DNA from: Whalleya microplaca | Lineage: Eukaryota; Ascomycota; Sordariomycetes; Xylariales; Xylariaceae | Length of the DNA stretch: 64,000 bases | Assembly (NCBI GenBank): GCA_022497155.1 | Contig: MU385722.1 | Span: forward strand, 558,001 to 622,000 | Direction of reading: 5' to 3' | Notes under the pieces: model-generated | Seen by the model: only the letters and a program-made list of their open reading frames with translations | The model's database searches: none | What the model was told of the DNA's origin: nothing | In this document: positions 58,063 through 64,000 of the stretch, piece by piece | Numbering within the stretch: the stretch's first letter is position 1 | Layout: the number at the start of each line of letters is the position of its first letter | Translations under genes and position numbers: made by a program

Positions 58063-59505
58063 TTAGGGTAAAGTGGGGTACGCTTGAGGAAAGACGTTGT
58101 CTGGATTGTATTTGTCCTTCAGTGCTTTGAGGCGTTCTGTATTCTCCTTGCCATACCACCGCAGAGTGTTCATGTGCTTCGAGGGCGTGAAGCTCCAGTA
58201 TCCTTGGTCCAACGCAAGGCCCCGCGTGCGTACTTCGCGGTTGATGTTTTCCGACCATTCAAACGCTGTCTTCTTTTCCTCCTCTGTGTGACCCTCTAAG
58301 ACAGTGCCTTGGATTCCCCAAACAAGATGGCGCTCACGTATCACACAAGCTCCATTGTGTGGTAGGAGAGCTTTGCCATGAGCGTGGTGGAACAGAATCA
58401 TACAACGGCCAGGAGGCGGATTGTTCAGGAGAATGTCTATGGTCTCATCAGAGAGCCCTGCGGTGCTCACAGAATGGTGGTTCATATAGCAAATGACCCT
58501 TAAGGCTGGTGCGAATGTTTGCAAGAAGGCGTGCGGAGTCGCTGTCACAATTAGCTACGTAATTGCACGAGCAGGAAGGATGGACTACTCACACTCGGTT
58601 ACATTGTCCATGAGCACAGTTCCAAGGTCTGTAATCTTCTGCTTGTACTCAAGAGCTTGTTGATGGTTGTTACCATCAAGGAAATATTGAAAGAAGAATT
58701 GAATGGAAGGGCCTACACCCGGGGCAGCGCCAATAACAAAATCACCGGAGAACTGCTTATGGAGGTCCTGCTGGGAGAGTTTCTCGAATTTGCTAAGAAC
58801 CTCTCTTCCTTCAGATAGGGGGAAAGCTACTATACCAGCAAGGACCTGGGGACGGGTATAGAGCTTGGTGCGAATCTCCGAAATGACTCCAAAGTTTCCG
58901 TTTCCGGCGCCCCGGATAGCCCATAACAAATTGTCATCGTCGTCGGTATCAACGATATTGCCGGATGGAGTGACAACGCGTGCGCCTAAGATTTGATGTG
59001 CTCCTAAGCCGTGCTGTCCGTTAGAGAATCCGTATCCTCCTCCACAGGCCCATCCAACGTAGCCGACCTGATCACACCAACCGTGAGGCGTGTATAGGCT
59101 TTGGCTGTCTAGGAACGCAGACAGCTGGATCAGGAGAACACCGGCACCGATGGTCGCGAACGTTCTGTCTTCTGATATCGTTATCGTATCGAGCTTGCTC
59201 ATGTCAATGACGATGCCGTCCTCTATGAGAGATCGGCCAGGCACATCATGGCCACCCCCACGAGCTGTCATGGAGATCTTGTTGTCCGCGCAAAACTTGA
59301 CGGCAACCTGCACCTCCCTCTCGCAACGAGGACTGATGATAGCCATAGGCTGAGCCTTATTGTCTTTATTGAAGGTTTTACGTTTTTCGTCGTACTTCGG
59401 GTTCGACTTGGTATAAACGAGGGCACCAGGAAGAAGCTTCAGAAGTGGAGCCAATGCAGGCGCGTCTGAGGAGACCTGAGTCTCGGAAATTTCTGTTGTT
59501 GACAT
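58063..59505 (-). CDS. FAD-linked oxidase, berberine bridge enzyme (BBE)-like
   Basis: The product is 463 aa from exons 59505-58593 and 58541-58063 (intron 51 bp, GTGAGT to CAG). The FAD_binding_4 domain has MTARGGGHDVPGRSL, where His86 is the usual 8-alpha attachment site. HGWCDQVGYVGWACGGGYG (Cys144) lines up with the 6-S-cysteinyl site of BBE-type enzymes, so the flavin is probably bicovalent. VTPSGNIVDTDDDDNLLWAI, then RGAGNGNFGVI, completes the FAD site. The C-terminal BBE segment is present (KYNPDNVFPQ). There is no signal peptide, unlike many secreted fungal members, so it may be cytosolic. Such enzymes oxidise alcohols, sugars or secondary-metabolite intermediates; no clustered biosynthetic gene is visible. 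The exons join across NVTE-S-TPHAF in frame. Confidence 0.9.
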
Positions 59506-62500
59506 GCTGGGCGTTGACTATCTGAAAGTATCAGACTTTTCAGTGCATACTAAGAGTTTCTTCGAGGATAGAATGACATTTTATAAACAATTATGTGGCA
59601 CCGGCGAATGTCATGTATATTCGGCTCAATAGGGTCCTACGTGGATAACTGCGCCGCAGACTTGTTTTCCTCATTCGTATGGTGGAGATGATAGAATCAG
59701 CACCCACGAGTAGAGGAAGCTGCATAACTAGACTGCCACTCTGTCGATGTTCATTTGTCTAAGCTCTATTTAGGTTGTAGCATACCTGACCTATATCTGG
59801 TCCCAGACATCGAGATAGCAGCTTGGTATTCTGGGTCACCCCATCTGCCCAGCCCTGTCCCTGACTGCATGTACCATAGTACCATAATATAGATAGGCTA
59901 ACCAGAATATCCTAGTTCAAAGTCGTGTGTTCTTCATGCGCCGATCTAGTGGTGAAATGAAGAATAAACATTTTGGCATCTTATCTGGGGCTCATGTACA
60001 GATTTGTCATGCGGAGTTAAGATCTAGGGAGTTTAGATAAATTTAGATATATAAGTAGTATGATCAGCCGAGACCTGTACTACTGCTTAGAAAGATCGTT
60101 TTAGCTATTGGACGCTCTCATGTATCCCTACTTGCGAGAGTTTTTTTTTTTTTTTTTCTTTTTTTTTTAAAAAAAAAAACAAAAAAAATCCCCCGTAATT
60201 CGAATTTATGTATGCTGATTACTTTATGGAATACAAACACATGGATGTACGCAATTCTTTTAATATGTACAGCACCATATAGAAAAGAAACGAACGATTA
60301 CCCTGGTCTTATAGCCACCTCAGACTTACTCGTTTGTTTCCGGGGGCCTTTTTTTCTATAGTATTGATAGCAGCCGATCTTTTAATACATAGTCAAGTAA
60401 AGGGCCGGATAGAAATAACTCTGATCCAGTTTCTAATTCATTTCTTATTTTTGTTACGGTCGTTTCCTCCTTTATTACTATATGTCGTGCGCGATACGAC
60501 TGGAGTTACCATGCTTTATTTCCGAATATGGTCTGCCGATACTTTTGCTTGTTCACTCTTTCCGTCGCAACAGCTTAGGAATTATTTCAGCCTATCGCAG
60601 GTATACCTAATCAGGGTTACAGTTTAGTGCTAACGTCAGAACGTATTCTAGAAAAGATCTGCATCATCAACGTCGCACTCCATGTGGTCCTTTGATTAGG
60701 TAACGCACTATCATTTCCTGCTATCCGAGTCGACTCAGCCCTGGTTCTGACTAAGACATCTATTCTGAGGTAGGGGAAATAGGTTGCTCAAAGCACTGGG
60801 ATGAATAGTAATCATTGCCAATGAAGTTCTCTATCTGACCACTGATATATGGCACTAGCAGCATTGCAGATGGGATTATTCAATAAGATGCATGCTGTTT
60901 TATACATGTATAAAGCGGCATCTTTCAAAACGGCTCTGTTCTATAGGTAATATGCACCTAACGTTATATATACAGGCCAAGCTTTCTCAATTAACATAAC
61001 ATACTTACCATAGCTATGAATGATACTTCGCAAGATCTTATATCCGTCCAGCCCTAAAGTCACTTAGTCAACCAGGCTGTAGCTAAGTTGAAATTAATCA
61101 CAAATCTATTATAAAATAAAATGAAGATAACATATTTTACTATTTTGATATTCACTACTGAGACATTAGATAGGTATACATCGATGGATGTGACCCCAAG
61201 CACAGCATTGTATATCACTTTGCATCCGTACAGGGTTTTAGGTATGAATTGGCACCTTTCCGAGAAGTAAGGGACCTTTGCAACACTAGGCATTAGTGCC
61301 AATGCTGTGCCACGACGAACCATTTCAATAGTTCTCCATTTCTTTATCCCCCTGCCTTCTTCATTTGCAACAGTAATTCTGTAACAGGGCCAGCAGCCCT
61401 GGTAGAAACATCATAAAGACATACCGGGACTTTACCAGCAGGGTGCGTAATGTAAATGTCTTAGTATGCTCTAAATGTATCAGGATGGAGAGATCCGGGA
61501 TTGTTTTCCAGGCTTATTTCGATATTGTATACGAAATCTCTTCCTGCTTCTTCAGAATCATCTCTGCCACTTCCGTGTCTGTTGTCCGGTTAATGGTCAT
61601 TAACATACAACTTGATACTTTGCTAAAAAAAAACGACTGCAAGAACGATTCTGGCGAAGCACCAGCCCACGCATGCTCTTGATCATAGGGCTGATTCTCA
61701 GGCCTACACGTGGCCACTACCTTTATACATGGTGAAGTGAATTGTACTATTATTGGAGATGGGCTTTGAAAATGTGATATATCGCCCTCCATTCTTATGG
61801 CACCAACTATGAGAAGCCGTACCTTTTTTTCCGCAAAAAAGCTTTTACTCATCCAAAGCATATTCTCCTTAGTATCAACAACTGTATAACCCATTAAATG
61901 CCATGCAACCCATTCGTCAACAACGTGCTGTGGTGGGGTTCGGGACTGTTTGTAAGGGGTTTATATGTACTTCTGTTTAGTTTAGATCTCTTTTCTCTTC
62001 TCTATTGTCAGAGCCTTGGGCTCTTTATCTATATCGTCAGTTGCTTTCTTTATCAACATGGCTTACTATTGGTTATGACTGTTGATAAGCTACACCTACA
62101 CTTGTGAATCGCCTCCTTCATTTCTTGCATAGCTCATCCTTAGAGTCAAGATCATCGCCATCCATTCAATATCTGGGACCAACTTTGGATACATTAGATA
62201 GGCTCAGCGTGATGAACCCGTGTTTTAAGGGGGGCTAGTATACGATCGTACATTCACCATTATAATGGGGAAACCCAGCATTAAATGGCAGAAAAGACGG
62301 TAAGTGAGAAAGAAATTGCTTCGGAACCAAACGGAAAGCTCGTAAAGCTACTTCTACCTTAGCATGTTTTGATTGAAGGGTCAAAGGATTGGTATAGTAC
62401 AGATAATCTCCTATGTAGCCTTGCATATGTATGGCAGGCCCTTCGTTGCTTTAAAATAGATCAAGCTCGATTCAATCAATCACTGTTAACTTTGTATCTC

Positions 62501-64000
62501 AACAGCACGGGAGCCTCGATACCATGGCAGGGAGCTTGTTGAGAGATGACACCCTTCGATATAGATGGGAATAGGAATGGTTAGCTAGGTTCTATAAATC
62601 AAATACCCCTATTCCGCTGTTGATGATGGTGACTAAGTGAAAGTGGAAGTGAAAGCGAGGCTTATAACCTCATATATTCTATTTTAATAAATCCCTTGCT
62701 TTCTATTCCATAGGTTCTATAATTCAACTTCAGCATGATCGAGTTCTCCCTACGGCTCAGTCTTATCCTTGGATAAGCTCTGGATTCCACAACCTTATAG
62801 TTAGTTCATGTCACTACATCTAGTGTGCCCATTAAGTCAACACTTGCAGCGATTGATTGAAGCTATGCGAACAGTAAAATGTCTTCTCGTATTCTTTACG
62901 TTAAGATCGAGATAATAATGACATGCGACTCTCTATCCACCAGAGAACTCGCACGCCAGCTCCTAGATCATTCCAAAGATCTCTGTGCTGGCCTGCACAA
63001 TTCACCCTATGTTTTCCCTGTCCCAGACATTTGTTTCAACGTTTTGTTTTCGTATTTTTTTTTAATAATACTTTCCCGCAGAACTCGAACTCGTCGGTGA
63101 TTCTATTTGCAGATTCGACATAAGGCAATATATCGTAAACGAAATCTTCATCGGACAGTAACTTATTTATATGCCTGAACGAGAAATTGTATCTAGTTCC
63201 AATATTCGGCAAAGAGACTGCCTAAGTGTTCTAAATATAACTAGGGCTAACAAACCCATCCGCCAGGGTCGAGATGCCAATCACTAGTAGCACCTCTGGA
63301 GTGGCTCGGCCCAATTCTGACCGAGCTTCCTGTGGCTTAGCATATGCTTGCTAAACCTGGCGCATTCCCTCTTTTGTTATTTATGCTGTTGTTTTAATGT
63401 AATTATTCTGAATACAATGGTACTGATGTTTAATGATTAAATATGTGGTATTCCATTCAAATTGATAGTCGTCGCGATTCTGTTTGACTGGACTGAAATA
63501 TGTAGCTCAAAAATTGGTCATGAGGTCGAGGGTGGAACGCAAACCATTTACCTTGGGGGTGTATATCGAGATGCAGCGAATTAGATTATCTATATTATGC
63601 AGTTGGTGCAAGTGAGTCATACGGATGGTCATGCTTACTGCTCAAACAAAGACCAATGGAAGAACGGGGAATATTGGGTTCGTTAGTCAATGTTAGCTCC
63701 TATAGAACAAAGAAAGAAGACAACAAACTTTCAATATTGAAATCTGTTGGAAGCCGGACAACAACAACCAGAAAACCAACGACAGAATACCTATCTGCGA
63801 TATATAAAGATGAGGCTGCTATACATGTTCGTATTGAATCTAATTGCGCTTAGAATACGGAGTTGCACAATCGCGATGTACCTAATTTTACTCGTATAAC
63901 CTCCAGCTGCTTGTCATATAACATTTGTATTCTGCCGGCTATCACTGGATGAGTGCAGATGATTTTGAAACTTGGGTTTGATACTTTGCATCCTCCTACT
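59506..64000. other. Gene-poor stretch to the window end
   Basis: Nothing here is a supported gene. The longest open frames are a 126-codon minus-strand one (61894-61514), an 87-codon minus-strand one (61323-61060) and plus-strand ones near 60334 and 62879. They lack recognised domains and joinable exons. An inverted T/A homopolymer lies at about 60140-60190. Composition is ordinary, not RIP-like, so this is not another decayed transposon of the same kind. Confidence 0.45.
60140..60190. repeat. Inverted poly-T/poly-A homopolymer
   Basis: About 17 T, a C and about 10 T are followed at once by about 10 A, a C and 8 A, so the two halves are nearly self-complementary. It could extrude a hairpin or be an assembly artefact. 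Confidence 0.7.

Noticed and set aside
1..64000. CRISPR arrays, bacterial operons or tRNA genes
   Set aside because: The sequence is eukaryotic with spliced genes; I saw no regular spaced repeats and no convincing tRNA cloverleaf.

Overview
The window is nuclear DNA of a filamentous ascomycete (Pezizomycotina, probably Sordariomycetes; a xylarialean relative is a guess). The evidence is short 46-100 bp introns with GTRNGT donors and RCTRAC branch sites, plus fungus-specific families (HET, DUF3176, But2, 7TM-RGS, Mim2). Two A+T-rich blocks contain only transition-type damage, with CAA/CAG to TAA/TAG stops, as repeat-induced point mutation (RIP) leaves behind.

Layout. 1-21 kb: the 3' end of snf1 (+), a FAD-dependent oxidoreductase (-), a HET-domain protein (+), eIF2-beta (-), MIM2 (+), a seven-TM receptor-like protein with an RGS domain (-) and a D-2-hydroxyacid dehydrogenase (+). 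21.3-32.8 kb: one 11.5-kb RIP-degraded Ty3/gypsy LTR retrotransposon on the minus strand, with matching 229-bp LTRs, a target duplication, and recognisable gag zinc-knuckle, reverse transcriptase and integrase remnants. 32.9-33.05 kb: long G and C homopolymers around a 10-N assembly gap. 33.8-42 kb: accessory genes, namely a SAM methyltransferase whose exon junction does not resolve, a MITE-like inverted repeat, a small secreted four-cysteine protein, an F-box protein and a DUF3176 membrane protein with an in-frame TAG. 43.9-52.8 kb: housekeeping genes, namely a CIA84-like PPR protein (+), mitochondrial ribosomal protein bS18m (-), IMP3 (+) and a large ERCC6L2-type Snf2 ATPase (+). 53.5-59.5 kb: a secreted But2-domain protein (-), a RIP-degraded Tc1/mariner transposon with 28-bp terminal repeats, and a bicovalent-flavin BBE-type oxidase (-). 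59.5-64 kb: no gene I can support.

The genes do not form one pathway. Conserved genes for translation, ribosome assembly and mitochondrial biogenesis alternate with accessory genes around the transposons. bS18m and IMP3 share a 327-bp divergent promoter region. The most unusual gene-structure signal is in the HET gene: one interruption is best explained as a spliceosomal twin intron (stwintron), where an internal intron splits the external donor between its first and second bases.

All exon structures were worked out by hand from splice motifs and reading frame. None was tested against transcripts or databases.
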